A stretch of 64,000 nt of DNA from Sphingobacterium paucimobilis HER1398 (GTDB taxonomy: Bacteria; Bacteroidota; Bacteroidia; Sphingobacteriales; Sphingobacteriaceae), in the NCBI RefSeq assembly GCF_000416985.1, contig NZ_ATDL01000010.1, forward strand, positions 38,056-102,055, written 5' to 3'. This document shows positions 17,499 to 27,723 of this stretch, one piece after another. Made by a program: the position numbers and the translations under genes. The notes beneath the pieces were generated by a model. It had not been told where the DNA came from and searched no databases. It saw nothing but the letters and a program-made list of their open reading frames with translations. The first letter of the stretch is position 1; each line of letters starts with the position of its first letter.

Positions 17499-18539
17499 CT
17501 ATTTATTGAAAGCATTCCATCCTTGAGCTTTTATTTCGTGTACATGTCCTGACTTCGATATCATACCACATCCTGCTGCTGCTTCCGTTACATACCCTAT
17601 AACAGAAATATCCAATTGCCCTTTTATTTTATCGTAGTCAGATTGTGGAACTGTAAATAGAAGTTCATAATCTTCACCACCACTCAACGCGCATACTGTA
17701 GGATCCAATCCAAATTCTCGAGCAGTCTCATAAGTCATTGGATCAATAGGGATTTTATCCTCGTACAGTTTACATCCCACATTTGAGGCTTTACAAATGT
17801 GCAATATTTCTGAAGCCAATCCATCCGACACATCGATCATAGCATGAGGTTTCACGTGCAACGCATCCAATAATTGAACGACATCTTTGCGGGCTTCAGG
17901 TTTCAACTGCCGCTCGATAATATAATCCTTTCCCTCCAGGTCGGGCTGAATGTTAGGATTTTCCAAATAAATCTGTTTTTCACGCTCTAACAATTGTAAT
18001 CCCACATAAGCCCCACCTAAATCACCCGATACACAGATTAAGTCTCCTTCTTTAGCACCTGATCGATAAGCTATTTCACTTTCCTCCGCATAACCAATAC
18101 TGGTTACTGAAATCACCAATCCCTGTGCCGAAGCAGAAGTGTCACCACCAATCAAGTCAACGTTAAATTTCTTACAAGCTATCAAGGCACCTTCATAAAT
18201 TTCTTCAACCGCTTCCAACGGAAATTTTGAAGACAATCCGATGGAAAACGTAATCTGAGAAGCCATACCGTTCATGGCATAAATATCGCTCAAATTTACT
18301 TGTACAGCTTTATATCCTAAGTGTTTTAGTGGAACATAACGCAAATCGAAATGAATTCCTTCGAGCAAAAGATCAGTGGAAATCAGCGTTTTCTTATTCG
18401 CAAAGTCCAATACAGCAGCGTCATCCCCGATTCCTTTCACGGTTGAAGACTCTGTTAATTCCACAGCTTGTGTCAGATGATCGATTAAACCGAATTCTCC
18501 TAACTCACTAATATTTGTTTTATCTATATTATCAAACAT
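17499..18539 (-). CDS. thiL: Thiamine-monophosphate kinase
   Basis: ThiL phosphorylates thiamine monophosphate to the active diphosphate. The 346-residue protein shows the AIR-synthase-like fold: GIGDDAAVLD near the N-terminus, STDLLLEGIHFDL, DIYAMNGM, GGDTSAS, IDVSDGLASE and a C-terminal ALSGGEDYELLF motif. The diphosphate it makes is the cofactor of Dxs, encoded 8 kb away. It follows nadA by 31 bp on the same strand, so the two may be co-transcribed as nadA-thiL. Confidence 0.95.
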   Translation of the reverse strand: MFDNIDKTNISELGEFGLIDHLTQAVELTESSTVKGIGDDAAVLDFANKKTLISTDLLLEGIHFDLRYVPLKHLGYKAVQVNLSDIYAMNGMASQITFSIGLSSKFPLEAVEEIYEGALIACKKFNVDLIGGDTSASAQGLVISVTSIGYAEESEIAYRSGAKEGDLICVSGDLGGAYVGLQLLEREKQIYLENPNIQPDLEGKDYIIERQLKPEARKDVVQLLDALHVKPHAMIDVSDGLASEILHICKASNVGCKLYEDKIPIDPMTYETAREFGLDPTVCALSGGEDYELLFTVPQSDYDKIKGQLDISVIGYVTEAAAGCGMISKSGHVHEIKAQGWNAFNK

Positions 18540-18570
18540 ATTTTTGCTCGTATTTTCTATTATTTATCTA

Positions 18571-19569
18571 TTATAATCCCAATTGAGCTGATATTTCCAA
18601 CATCCGTTCGATAGGTTTTTGAGCTCTAGCAATCACATCTTCCGGCAGCATAATCTCAGGTTGCTCATAATAGAGACAATTGTACAATTTCTCCAATGTA
18701 TTTAGCTTCATGTGTGGACAGTCATTACAGGCACATGCATTATTTGGCGGAGCCGGAATAAACTTTTTATCTGGACTAGCCTTTTGCATCTGATGTAAAA
18801 TTCCCGATTCTGTCGCTACAATATACGTTTGACTGGCATCTTCGATTGTAAATTTTAACATTCCTGACGTAGATCCGATATAATCAGCTTGACTCAGAAT
18901 ATGTTCTTCACATTCTGGATGGGCTATAAATTTAGCTCCAGGATTTTCGTCACGCAGTCTTTCTATCTTTTCCTGAGAAAAAATTTCATGTACCATACAT
19001 GCGCCATTCCATAAAACCAAATCCCTACCTGTTTTTTTCTTTACATAGTCGCCCAAATTCTTATCAGGGCCAAAAATAATCTTTTGGTCACGTGGCAAAC
19101 TCTCTACAATCTGTACTGCATTACTTGATGTACATACGATATCCGATAGCGCCTTCAATTCAGCTGTACAATTCACATAGGTAATCACCAGATGATCTGG
19201 ATATTGTTCTTTAAATTTTGCAAACAAATGTGGAGGACAACTATCCGATAGAGAACACCCTGCTTTCAAATCCGGTAAAAGTACTTTTTTACTGGGGGAC
19301 AGTATTTTAGCTGTCTCAGCCATAAAGTGAACACCTGCAAATACAATCACATCGGCATCTGTCTTAGCCGCTTGTTGTGACAATCCTAAGCTATCCCCAA
19401 TATAATCTGCTAAATCCTGTATTTCAGACTCTTGGTAATAATGAGCTAGAATAACAGCATTCTTTTCTTTCTTCAATCGTTTTATTTCATCGACCAAATC
19501 AATACTAGGATCAATAGCAACATCGATAAAGCCTTTGGCTTCTAAGTCTCTCTCAAAAGTAATATTCAT
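18571..19569 (-). CDS. nadA: Quinolinate synthase A
   Basis: NadA condenses iminoaspartate with dihydroxyacetone phosphate to quinolinate, using a [4Fe-4S] cluster. The 332-residue protein has [19 protein letters not shown] in part, [11 protein letters not shown], a cysteine in KAGCSLSD, another in WNGACMVHE, and a C-terminal [10 protein letters not shown] segment. These supply the three cluster cysteines. It is divergent from nadB, its functional partner, across a 481-bp gap that also carries DnaA boxes. nadC is not in the window. Confidence 0.97.
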   Translation of the reverse strand: MNITFERDLEAKGFIDVAIDPSIDLVDEIKRLKKEKNAVILAHYYQESEIQDLADYIGDSLGLSQQAAKTDADVIVFAGVHFMAETAKILSPSKKVLLPDLKAGCSLSDSCPPHLFAKFKEQYPDHLVITYVNCTAELKALSDIVCTSSNAVQIVESLPRDQKIIFGPDKNLGDYVKKKTGRDLVLWNGACMVHEIFSQEKIERLRDENPGAKFIAHPECEEHILSQADYIGSTSGMLKFTIEDASQTYIVATESGILHQMQKASPDKKFIPAPPNNACACNDCPHMKLNTLEKLYNCLYYEQPEIMLPEDVIARAQKPIERMLEISAQLGL

Positions 19570-20050
19570 CTCTCTTCTTTATTTGTCAATCATTGGAACC
19601 AAATCAACATCACAAAAGTAAACAAAGAAATTCAAACGAAATCCACATTCCTTTTTTTCAATAATTAATAATCTATTTTATATAAATCAATCTTATTGTT
19701 TATTAGTCTGTGGAAAATGGGGATAAGTGAGGTAAAATTTATTTTATTTTTGAGATAGTGCTGTTTTATCCACAAGTTATCCACAGGATCTATTGGGATA
19801 TCGCTTGATTTTCAATCGAGTAATTTTTATGCCTTTATTTTTTCCATATTCAGATGTGAATTTATTTATGTTTACAATTTGTTAATATCTGCTTCATATT
19901 TGTAGAATTATTGAGGTCAGGATGTGTGTATTTATAGGCGATTGTGGAATAATAAAAAGTTTTACAATTTAATTCACTATTTGTTTACACGTTTTCCACA
20001 TATTTTGTTAATTTGTTAACGTATAAAGGTTCTAGATTTAAGTTTTTAAT
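19570..20050. other. oriC: Candidate replication origin (oriC) between nadA and nadB
   Basis: This 481-bp intergenic region carries four 9-mers matching the DnaA box TTWTNCACA: TTTTCCACA on the minus strand (19709-19717), two perfect TTATCCACA (19766-19774 and 19777-19785) 11 bp apart, and TTTTCCACA (19992-20000). A one-mismatch copy lies at 19943-19951. Long AT-rich stretches between 19800 and 20040 could be the unwinding element. dnaA, dnaN, mnmG and parS-type sites are all within 20 kb. The region also holds the nadA and nadB promoters. Origin function is inferred. Confidence 0.6.
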
Positions 20051-21643
20051 ATGTCGGAGAGAAAAGTTGACTTTTTAATAGTAGGCTCGGGTATTGCAGG
20101 GTTGAGTTTTGCATTGAAAGCAGCTAAGTTAGGTAAAGTATTGATAGTCACTAAGTCTAATGAAGATGAATCCAATACAAAGTACGCTCAAGGAGGCGTA
20201 GCGGTCGTTACAGATCATACAGATAGCTTCGAAAAACATATACAGGATACCCTGATTGCAGGGGATGGTCTTTGTAATCCACAGGTTGTGGAAAACGTGA
20301 TAAAAGAGGGGCCTGCCCGTATAGAAGAGCTGATAGCTTATGGGACTTCGTTTGACAGAGAAGATTCAGGTAGTTACGATTTAGCGAAAGAAGGAGGTCA
20401 TTCTGCGCATAGAATCCTTCATTATAAGGATATTACGGGCTATGAGATTGAACGTGCGTTACTTGAGAAGATTCATCAGGAACCGAATATAGAGATTCTA
20501 ACACATTATTTTGCAGTAGATCTCATTACACAGCATCATTTAGGAAAACATGTGGATAAGAAGTCTACAGACACCGCTTGCTACGGTATTTACGCTTTCA
20601 ACACTTTTACTAACAATGTGGAAAAGTTCCTTGCAAAGGTCACTTTGATGGCTACTGGAGGAGCTGGGCATGTGTATTCGAGTACGACAAATCCAACTAT
20701 TGCTACCGGGGATGGTATTGCTATGGTATATAGGGCCAAAGGAAAGGTAAGGAACATGGAGTTTATACAGTTTCATCCGACAGCTTTATACAACCCGAGT
20801 GAATACCCTGCTTTTTTAATTTCTGAGGCCGTGCGCGGTTTTGGTGGTATTTTAAGAAGATGCAATGGCGAATCCTTTATGGAGGAGTATGACGAGCGTG
20901 GTTCGCTTGCTCCAAGAGATATAGTCGCTCGGGCTATAGATAGCGAGATGAAGCGATCTGGGCTAGATTTTGTTTATTTAGATATTACGCATCGCAATAA
21001 GGCCGATTTGCTTTCTCATTTTCCAAATATCTATGAGAAGTGCCTTTCGATCGGATTGGATATGACCAAGGATTTTATACCTGTTACTCCAGCAGCTCAT
21101 TATTTGTGTGGTGGAATATTAGTGGATGAGTTTGGCGCCAGTTCAATAGCCAATTTATATGCCTGTGGAGAATGTGCATCTACAGGCCTTCATGGAGCTA
21201 ATAGGTTGGCTTCCAATTCTTTACTAGAAGCTGCTGTGTATGCGCATCGCATATTTTTGGATGCAGAAGCCAAGTTTGCTTCCCTGACTTATCAAGAATC
21301 AGTTCCAGATTGGGACGATTCGAATACTAAACTATCTAATGAAGATATTTTGGTGACTCACAATTTACGTGAGACACAAAAATTTATGAGTGATTACGTA
21401 GGTATTGTTCGTTCCGATTTTCGTCTTGATCGAGCTATGCGTCGTTTAGGGTTATTGCATGAAGAAACCGAATCTTTTTATAAAAGGACACGTTTATCTG
21501 TTAAACTTTGTGAGCTTCGTAATGTTATACAAGTGGCTTATTTGGTGGTCAAATCGGCTATGAATAGAAAAGAGAGTAGGGGATTACATTTTACAACAGA
21601 TTATCTTCAACATGCAGAGCAGTTGGAAGATACAATTTTATAG
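20051..21643 (+). CDS. nadB: L-aspartate oxidase
   Basis: NadB oxidises L-aspartate to iminoaspartate with FAD, the first step of de novo NAD synthesis. The 530-residue protein has the N-terminal dinucleotide fold GSGIAGLSFALKAA, the KYAQGGVAVV segment, GGHSAHRILH, and the catalytic-region motif EFIQFHPTALY. The later GANRLASNSLLEAAVYAHR segment is typical of this family. It is divergent from nadA and is followed 3 bp later by the gamma carbonic anhydrase gene, forming a small operon. Confidence 0.96.
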   Translation: MSERKVDFLIVGSGIAGLSFALKAAKLGKVLIVTKSNEDESNTKYAQGGVAVVTDHTDSFEKHIQDTLIAGDGLCNPQVVENVIKEGPARIEELIAYGTSFDREDSGSYDLAKEGGHSAHRILHYKDITGYEIERALLEKIHQEPNIEILTHYFAVDLITQHHLGKHVDKKSTDTACYGIYAFNTFTNNVEKFLAKVTLMATGGAGHVYSSTTNPTIATGDGIAMVYRAKGKVRNMEFIQFHPTALYNPSEYPAFLISEAVRGFGGILRRCNGESFMEEYDERGSLAPRDIVARAIDSEMKRSGLDFVYLDITHRNKADLLSHFPNIYEKCLSIGLDMTKDFIPVTPAAHYLCGGILVDEFGASSIANLYACGECASTGLHGANRLASNSLLEAAVYAHRIFLDAEAKFASLTYQESVPDWDDSNTKLSNEDILVTHNLRETQKFMSDYVGIVRSDFRLDRAMRRLGLLHEETESFYKRTRLSVKLCELRNVIQVAYLVVKSAMNRKESRGLHFTTDYLQHAEQLEDTIL

Positions 21644-21646
21644 ATT

Positions 21647-22156
21647 ATGGCTACAATTCTCCCAGTTAAAGAGAGCTTTCCATTTATAGGTGATGATACC
21701 TATCTTGCGCCTAATTGTACAATCGTGGGTGACGTAACAGTTGGAAACCACTGTTCCATTTGGTTTAATGCGGTAGTACGTGGTGACGTAAATTATATTA
21801 AAATAGGAGATTATTCCAATATTCAGGATAATGTCACTATTCACGGTACCTACGAACGCAATGGAACCGATATAGGATCTTACGTTAATATAGGACATAA
21901 TGCAATAGTCCACGGTTGCACCATAGATAGTCATGTATTGATCGGTATGGGAGCTATCGTAATGGACAGAGCACATATACAAAGCAATGTAATCATTGCT
22001 GCAGGCGCAGTAGTTTTAGAAAATATGTTCTGTGAATCAGGCTTTCTTTACGCGGGCGTTCCGGCAAAGAAAGTCAAGCCATTGACAGAAGACCAACTGT
22101 CTCTATTACAGAATCTTCCACACAATTACGTGATGTACGCCTCTTGGTTTAAATGA
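21647..22156 (+). CDS. Gamma-class carbonic anhydrase family protein
   Basis: A 169-residue left-handed beta-helix protein made of hexapeptide repeats (IVGDVTVGNHCSIW, IGDYSNIQDNVTIHG, IGMGAIV). The three metal-binding histidines of the gamma class are in place: one in VTIHG and two in IGHNAIVHG. The family includes true carbonic anhydrases and the related YrdA/PaaY proteins, and sequence alone does not tell them apart. It starts 3 bp after nadB and is probably co-transcribed with it. Confidence 0.9.
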   Translation: MATILPVKESFPFIGDDTYLAPNCTIVGDVTVGNHCSIWFNAVVRGDVNYIKIGDYSNIQDNVTIHGTYERNGTDIGSYVNIGHNAIVHGCTIDSHVLIGMGAIVMDRAHIQSNVIIAAGAVVLENMFCESGFLYAGVPAKKVKPLTEDQLSLLQNLPHNYVMYASWFK

Positions 22157-22183
22157 TAAAGAGGCAGCCATAAAAAACTGATT

Positions 22184-23863
22184 TTATTCAAATTGTAGCA
22201 CTATATTTTCATTCTGCTCCCAATTCGCACGTATTGTAAACGGTTTGTCTAAGTACCAGATCGGTTCAGCCTGTATTTTATTATAGACGTCAGCACCGTC
22301 CCATCGTTGGTTTTTATTTAGGTCCTTTATGACACGCAATATGTATTTTCCTCCCGGATACTTTAGGTAAGAGACTTCATCTACATTGACAACTATTCTA
22401 CTGTCAAATATTTTTTCCTTTTTTTCGTCGGTAAGCTGTACTATATATTGGATATCAGGCTCTATTCCGGTTATTTTGAATTTAATATCGCCATAGTTCT
22501 CTGATTCGTCCAAAGTAAATTTAGTTTTAAATTCTTTGTTAAAATCATCAAAGGGGCTTAATATAGCTTTTTCTTCGAGAACGAGTTCATAGTCCTTTTT
22601 GGGTTTCCAGTTATAACGTATATGATAGATATTTTTATTTAAAGTATCCTGTTGCAGTTGAAAGTTACGTCTTGACGTACTATCTTCCATCAGGGTTACT
22701 TTAGCTTTATCTATATTTTTAATCGGGAAGATACTCGTTATGGTAAGATGTTTAATCTTGTCCACCTTATTCCCTATATTAATAACAGGCTCTATAAATC
22801 GTTCGTATTTTTCATTTTTTGATCTTCTTAAGAGTATTGTATCCAGTACTTTATCTTTATCACTCAGTTCGAATTTAACGGAATCAAAGTCCATATTTCT
22901 TAGAAATATGAAAGAGGAATCATTGTAATTAGAGAATCGGATTTGTTGATCAGCGATAGCTATATTAGGCTCCATTATCCTGAGGTGAGCCGAATCAATA
23001 GGCTGATTAAAGGTAAGTAGTATCCTACTGTTTTTTTCTATTTTCTTATCTATAGTTCTAAATTTAGTTGGTTTTCCCACCGAATATTCGATTTTTATAC
23101 CATCTACATCTTTGTCTAGGACGATACTGTCTTGGATAAAACCTATAGCTTCTTCCGGGTTGTTATATATTCTATCGTTATTTTGTTCTTTAAGTGCATA
23201 TATTCTATAGGTATCTTCTCTAAGGTTTCTGAAAGTAAAGTTACCTGATGAATCGACTAAGGTAAAGATATTTGCTTTACGTTTACCAAATATAGAGTCC
23301 TGGCGGGTAGGGATGAGCAATACCTTTACATCTTTATCTATTTTTTCATCAAATACTTTAGTGTACGCATTTCTTACTGAACCTGAGATTTGTAGTGAGT
23401 CGAGTTCAGGACCAGTAGAGAATACATAGTTATAGTTTAATATAGGATTTCCTTCATTATAATCCACTAGACCTTTACCAAAGTTTATAGTGTATGTCGT
23501 GTTCATTTCTAAAGAATCGGGGAGGCGTATATGTAATGTTTTCTTTTTTATTTTATATTCGGGTTGTTTCTCTAGATCAGGAGAGATACTGAACTCTTTG
23601 AATTGATTATTGAGTTTGATGTATTCATCCATCGTCAGTACTATTTCTTTTGCATCAAAATTTCTAGTATAGTTTGCTGGAGACTCGTTTAATATTTTTG
23701 GTGGAAGCGAATCTTTTGGCCCGCCAGTAGGGCGTTGCATGTTTGCACATCGAAAGAAAGTGAGCGATATAAGAGATATAAAGCCTATTATTATCAATTT
23801 TTGAATTAAACGTGTTTTAAGGCGTTTTGACGCAATATTATCTTTAGTGGACTCCAGTATCAT
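22184..23863 (-). CDS. Ig-like domain envelope lipoprotein of unknown function
   Basis: A 559-residue protein with an N-terminal membrane anchor and a lipobox-like FRCANMQRP at about residue 39. An Ig-like domain of the bacterial Big_5 type follows (PPKILNESPANYTRNFDAKEIVL in pieces, ending with TYTINFGKGLVD). The rest is beta-rich, with a carboxypeptidase-regulatory-like segment (DSSGNFTFRNLREDTYRIYALKE) and a C-terminal KYILRVIKDLNKNQRWDGADV segment. This architecture is widespread in Bacteroidota without known function. It is 76 bp downstream of mnmG. The true start may be the methionine nearer the hydrophobic helix. Confidence 0.8.
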   Translation of the reverse strand: MILESTKDNIASKRLKTRLIQKLIIIGFISLISLTFFRCANMQRPTGGPKDSLPPKILNESPANYTRNFDAKEIVLTMDEYIKLNNQFKEFSISPDLEKQPEYKIKKKTLHIRLPDSLEMNTTYTINFGKGLVDYNEGNPILNYNYVFSTGPELDSLQISGSVRNAYTKVFDEKIDKDVKVLLIPTRQDSIFGKRKANIFTLVDSSGNFTFRNLREDTYRIYALKEQNNDRIYNNPEEAIGFIQDSIVLDKDVDGIKIEYSVGKPTKFRTIDKKIEKNSRILLTFNQPIDSAHLRIMEPNIAIADQQIRFSNYNDSSFIFLRNMDFDSVKFELSDKDKVLDTILLRRSKNEKYERFIEPVINIGNKVDKIKHLTITSIFPIKNIDKAKVTLMEDSTSRRNFQLQQDTLNKNIYHIRYNWKPKKDYELVLEEKAILSPFDDFNKEFKTKFTLDESENYGDIKFKITGIEPDIQYIVQLTDEKKEKIFDSRIVVNVDEVSYLKYPGGKYILRVIKDLNKNQRWDGADVYNKIQAEPIWYLDKPFTIRANWEQNENIVLQFE

Positions 23864-23939
23864 AAATTTATAGATAATCTCTTATATCGCTTTATTTTAA
23901 CTCGATTTTATATTATATAACCTATTGATATATAGTTAA

Positions 23940-25799
23940 TTAACTCATGTGGACCATTAAAACGCTAATATCCGAAGGTGATACTCCAGATATTCGTGAA
24001 GCTTGTCCAAGTGTTCGAGGTTTTACCTTGAGTAACTTTTCACGTGCTTCTATCGATAGCGAAGTTAATGAAGAATAATCAAAATTAGGATTAATTTCTT
24101 TATCCTCCATTTTTTTCATCTTATTTACAATTTCCATTTCTTTTTCAAAGTAACTTTCATATTTTACTTTGATCTCCGCCTGTTCTATCGTCTCTTCATT
24201 ATATTTCTCAAGAAGGGTAGAAAACTCGGTATTTGATTCTGCAATATGGCGTATGTTTATCTGCGGGCGACTCAATATGCCAAACATTTTACTCTTTTGA
24301 GTCAATGGACTCGAGTGTTCTCGTGATAATATTTCATTTATTTCGATTGGACTTACCGACGATTGTTTCATATAGCTCACGAGTCGATCAGAATCATCTA
24401 TTTTGTCCTGAACCTTTTTTAGTCTATCATCAGATACAAGTCCTAATTTATGTGCGATAGGAGTGAGTCTGATATCCGCATTATCTTGTCTCAGTAGTAA
24501 ACGGTGTTCAGCTCTAGAGGTAAACATGCGGTACGGTTCTTCTGTACCTTTTGTTACTAGGTCATCTATTAGTACACCGATATAGGATTCAGATCTTTTT
24601 AGAATCAGCTCATGCAGATCATTTATCTTTTGGTGTGCATTTACTCCTGCTACAAAACCTTGCGCTCCGGCTTCTTCATAACCTGTTGTTCCGTTTATTT
24701 GACCTGCAAAGAATAGATTTTTTACCTTCAATGTTTCTAGTGTCAGATCCAATTGCACAGGAGGGAAGTAGTCATATTCTATTGCATATCCAGGTCTGTA
24801 CATTTTTGCATTTTCAAAACCAGGTATAAGTCGTAATGCTTTTTGCTGTACATCCTCCGGTAGTGAAGTTGAAAAACCGTTTACATATATCTCTACAGTT
24901 TGAAATCCTTCTGGCTCTACGAAGATTTGGTGCCTATCTCGTTCAGCAAATCTGTTTATTTTATCTTCTATGGATGGACAGTATCTTGGTCCTAGGCCTT
25001 TGATTCTACCGGTAAACATTGGAGATTTTTCAAAGCCGGTTTTGAGTACTTCGTGTACTTTGTCGTTCGTGTAGGTTATCCAGCAGCAACGTTGTTCTGT
25101 AGGCAATGGGACATCTGTAAAGGAGAATCGTCCTTTTTCGTCATCACCCCATTGTTCTTCCATGAGTGCATAGTTTAAACTTCTTCCGTCTATGCGTGGG
25201 GGAGTTCCTGTTTTCATTCTCCCTGATTCGAAACCTAGTGAAACTAGTTGTTCTGTCAGTCCTGTTGCTGATTTTTCTCCGGTACGACCACCACCGAATT
25301 TCTTGTCACCAATATGTATCAGGCCATTTAAAAAAGTTCCATTTGTTAGTATGACAGCATCAGCTTCTATACGTATGCCCAGCGAAGTTATCACACCTTT
25401 GGCAGTGCCATTTTCTACAATTACTTCTTTGACCGTATCCTGCCACATATCCAGGTTTGGAATAGCTTCCAGTTGTAGTCTCCATTCCTCTGCAAAACGC
25501 ATACGGTCATTTTGCGTTCTTGGACTCCACATAGCTGGTCCTTTGGATTTGTTTAGCATCCGGAATTGAATGGTAGACTTGTCAGCGATGATACCCGTGT
25601 ATCCACCCATCGCATCTATTTCTCTTACGATTTGACCTTTGGCTACTCCACCTATTGCAGGATTGCAACTCATTTGAGCTATCACCCCCATATTCATCGT
25701 GATTAATAGGGTAGAGGATCCGAGATTTGCTGCTGCTGCTGCGGCCTCACACCCTGCGTGACCAGCGCCTACAACGATTACGTTATATTTATTAAACAT
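23940..25799 (-). CDS. mnmG: tRNA uridine-5-carboxymethylaminomethyl synthesis enzyme MnmG
   Basis: With MnmE, MnmG makes the cmnm5 modification at wobble uridine 34 of certain tRNAs, using FAD. The 619-residue length is normal. Visible are the FAD-binding [19 protein letters not shown], the family motif [40 protein letters not shown] in part, and a helical C-terminus. mnmG (gidA) is often close to the bacterial origin, as it is here. Its upstream region carries two inverted parS-type sites. It follows the ABC-F gene on the same strand. Confidence 0.97.
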   Translation of the reverse strand: MFNKYNVIVVGAGHAGCEAAAAAANLGSSTLLITMNMGVIAQMSCNPAIGGVAKGQIVREIDAMGGYTGIIADKSTIQFRMLNKSKGPAMWSPRTQNDRMRFAEEWRLQLEAIPNLDMWQDTVKEVIVENGTAKGVITSLGIRIEADAVILTNGTFLNGLIHIGDKKFGGGRTGEKSATGLTEQLVSLGFESGRMKTGTPPRIDGRSLNYALMEEQWGDDEKGRFSFTDVPLPTEQRCCWITYTNDKVHEVLKTGFEKSPMFTGRIKGLGPRYCPSIEDKINRFAERDRHQIFVEPEGFQTVEIYVNGFSTSLPEDVQQKALRLIPGFENAKMYRPGYAIEYDYFPPVQLDLTLETLKVKNLFFAGQINGTTGYEEAGAQGFVAGVNAHQKINDLHELILKRSESYIGVLIDDLVTKGTEEPYRMFTSRAEHRLLLRQDNADIRLTPIAHKLGLVSDDRLKKVQDKIDDSDRLVSYMKQSSVSPIEINEILSREHSSPLTQKSKMFGILSRPQINIRHIAESNTEFSTLLEKYNEETIEQAEIKVKYESYFEKEMEIVNKMKKMEDKEINPNFDYSSLTSLSIEAREKLLKVKPRTLGQASRISGVSPSDISVLMVHMS

Positions 25800-25811
25800 A
25801 TTAATGAGTAA

Positions 25812-25827
25812 TGTTTCACGTGGAACA
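25812..25827 (+). promoter_or_regulatory. parS-type ParB-binding site 1
   Basis: TGTTTCACGTGGAACA matches the bacterial parS consensus, a 16-bp near-palindrome centred on CACGTG, with one asymmetric position. It lies between the ABC-F stop and the mnmG start. It is the reverse complement of the second site. ParB would load here for origin segregation. parA and parB are not in the window. Confidence 0.85.
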
Positions 25828-25842
25828 GGTGTTTATTTTTTA

Positions 25843-25858
25843 TGTTCCACGTGAAACA
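25843..25858 (-). promoter_or_regulatory. parS-type ParB-binding site 2 (inverted)
   Basis: TGTTCCACGTGAAACA on the plus strand is the exact reverse complement of the first site, 15 bp away. The pair forms a 47-bp inverted repeat. No T-tract follows on either strand, so it is not a good terminator. Confidence 0.85.
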
Positions 25859-25860
25859 GT

Positions 25861-27723
25861 TTAAATGTATTCTGATAATTCTATCCAGCGGTCTGATTTT
25901 TTATCGAGTTCTTTTTGTAAGTTTTGTATCTCGTTTGATATTTCAGTTAACGCTTCGTGCTCTGTAGTGTTGTTTAGTAAGTCTGTTTTTTCGATTATAC
26001 TTTTTTCTAAGACTTCTATTTCTTTTTCTATTGTGTCGTATTCAAATTGTTCTTTGAAACTTAATTTCTTTTTATTGCTTTGACCAGTTGTGGTAGGGGA
26101 CTCTTTAGTGGTTTTGTCGATAGATTTTTCTTCTTTTAGTTTTAACTCTTGTTCTGCTTTATAATCTGCGTAGTTTCCATTATATATGGTTACATCTCCA
26201 GCTCCATCAAAAATAAAGAGTTGTTCTGTGAGTTTATCTATTAAGTATCTATCGTGCGATACCAATATTAATATTCCAGGGTAGTTGATTAGGAAGTCTT
26301 CCAGTACATTTAAGGTGTCTATATCTAGATCGTTGGAAGGTTCATCCAGTATTAAGAAGTTGGGATTGGCCATTAGTACTCGCATCAACTGCAGACGTTT
26401 CTTTTCTCCACCACTTAATTTGCTTACCATTCCGAATTGTTTTTCCGGTGGGAAGAGAAAAAGGGTTAGTAGTTGGGAGGCTGTTAAGGTATCGCCGTTA
26501 GCCATTTTTATATACTCGGCTACATTCTTTACGATATCTAGTACACGGTCTCCACTGTCAAAGTTTAATCCGCCCTGTCTGTAATATCCAAATTTCGTTG
26601 TTTCTCCTATATCTACCGTTCCTGCGTCAGGAGAGAGGGTTCCCGTTAGTAAATTTAGAAAGGTACTTTTGCCTGTGCCATTCTTACCTGCTAGACCAAT
26701 TCTATCTCCTTTTTTAAATATATAGGAAAAGTTGTCTATAAATGTATGTCCATCAAATGATTTAGATACGTTGTTTAATTCAAGTATTTTAGAGCCTTGA
26801 CGGGATACTTTAACACTGAGCTCTACTTTATCATGTGCTCTAGGTCCTTTTGATTTCTCTTCTAAGGCATAGTAGGCATCTATTCTTGATTTTGATTTGG
26901 TTCCTCGAGCCTGGGGCTGTCTGCGCATCCATTCGAGTTCTCTCCTTAATAGATTGCGTGCTTTTTCGGCCTGTATAGCATCGTTATATTCTCTTTCTGC
27001 TTTCTTTTCTAAGAAGTAGGCATAGTTTCCTTTATACAGGTGTACTTTGGCTTTATCGAGTTCACGTATCTCTGTACAAATATTATCTAAAAAGTATCTG
27101 TCGTGAGAAACTGTAAGAACGGTTTTCTGACCTGTTGTAAGTAGTTTTTCTAACCATTCGATAGTTTCAATATCCAAATGGTTGGTCGGCTCGTCCAATA
27201 TATATATATCAGGTTCGTCGATAAGAAGCTTGGCTAGGGATAGTCTTTTCTTCTGTCCTCCAGAAAGACTATCTATCTTTTGGTCAAAATTCGAAATCTG
27301 TAACCTGTTTAAAATAGTTTTTATATTGTATTCATACTCCCAGGCATTGAGTGCTGTCAACTGGTCGGTGATGATTGCCAGCTTGTTTTCGTCGACAGTA
27401 GGAGAGTCTATAAGTTCTTCATACTGTTTGATCAGTTGCTGTTGCTCGTTGTCTGCACTGTAAATAAAGTCATTGATTGTATTCAAACCTGAAAAATCAG
27501 GTTCTTGAGGCAAATACCCTATTCGGATTCCTTTTTCTTTTACAATTTTGCCTTCCTCTGGAGGAAAGACTTCTGCCAGTAATTTTAATAAAGTAGATTT
27601 GCCTGTTCCATTTATTCCGACCAGAGCTATGCGATCGCCTTTTTGCAAGCCAAAATGTAACTCTTTAAATAACCATTTGTCATTAAAAGAGTGACCAACT
27701 TGTTCTGTACTGAGTATACTCAC
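25861..27723 (-). CDS. ABC-F family ATP-binding protein (Uup-like)
   Basis: A 620-residue soluble protein with two ABC ATPase domains and no membrane segments. Walker A motifs are GINGTGKSTLLKLL and GKNGTGKSTFLNLL, and signature motifs are LSGGQKKRLSLAKLL and LSGGEKKRLQLMRVL. The linker between the domains is rich in Arg/Lys (LLRRELEWMRRQPQARGTKSK in part). A C-terminal charged coiled coil (about residues 545-615) is typical of Uup. ABC-F proteins act on the ribosome. Uup is linked to ribosome rescue or assembly and branched DNA tolerance. It precedes mnmG with the parS pair in between. A leader of some 230 nt is possible. Confidence 0.92.
   Translation of the reverse strand: MSILSTEQVGHSFNDKWLFKELHFGLQKGDRIALVGINGTGKSTLLKLLAEVFPPEEGKIVKEKGIRIGYLPQEPDFSGLNTINDFIYSADNEQQQLIKQYEELIDSPTVDENKLAIITDQLTALNAWEYEYNIKTILNRLQISNFDQKIDSLSGGQKKRLSLAKLLIDEPDIYILDEPTNHLDIETIEWLEKLLTTGQKTVLTVSHDRYFLDNICTEIRELDKAKVHLYKGNYAYFLEKKAEREYNDAIQAEKARNLLRRELEWMRRQPQARGTKSKSRIDAYYALEEKSKGPRAHDKVELSVKVSRQGSKILELNNVSKSFDGHTFIDNFSYIFKKGDRIGLAGKNGTGKSTFLNLLTGTLSPDAGTVDIGETTKFGYYRQGGLNFDSGDRVLDIVKNVAEYIKMANGDTLTASQLLTLFLFPPEKQFGMVSKLSGGEKKRLQLMRVLMANPNFLILDEPSNDLDIDTLNVLEDFLINYPGILILVSHDRYLIDKLTEQLFIFDGAGDVTIYNGNYADYKAEQELKLKEEKSIDKTTKESPTTTGQSNKKKLSFKEQFEYDTIEKEIEVLEKSIIEKTDLLNNTTEHEALTEISNEIQNLQKELDKKSDRWIELSEYI

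Noticed and set aside
22184..23863. Carboxypeptidase activity of the Ig-like lipoprotein
   Set aside because: Only a regulatory-like beta domain pattern is present. No zinc-binding peptidase motif exists.
25812..25858. The inverted repeat as a transcription terminator for the ABC-F gene
   Set aside because: There is no T-tract on the relevant strand, and each arm by itself matches the parS consensus.
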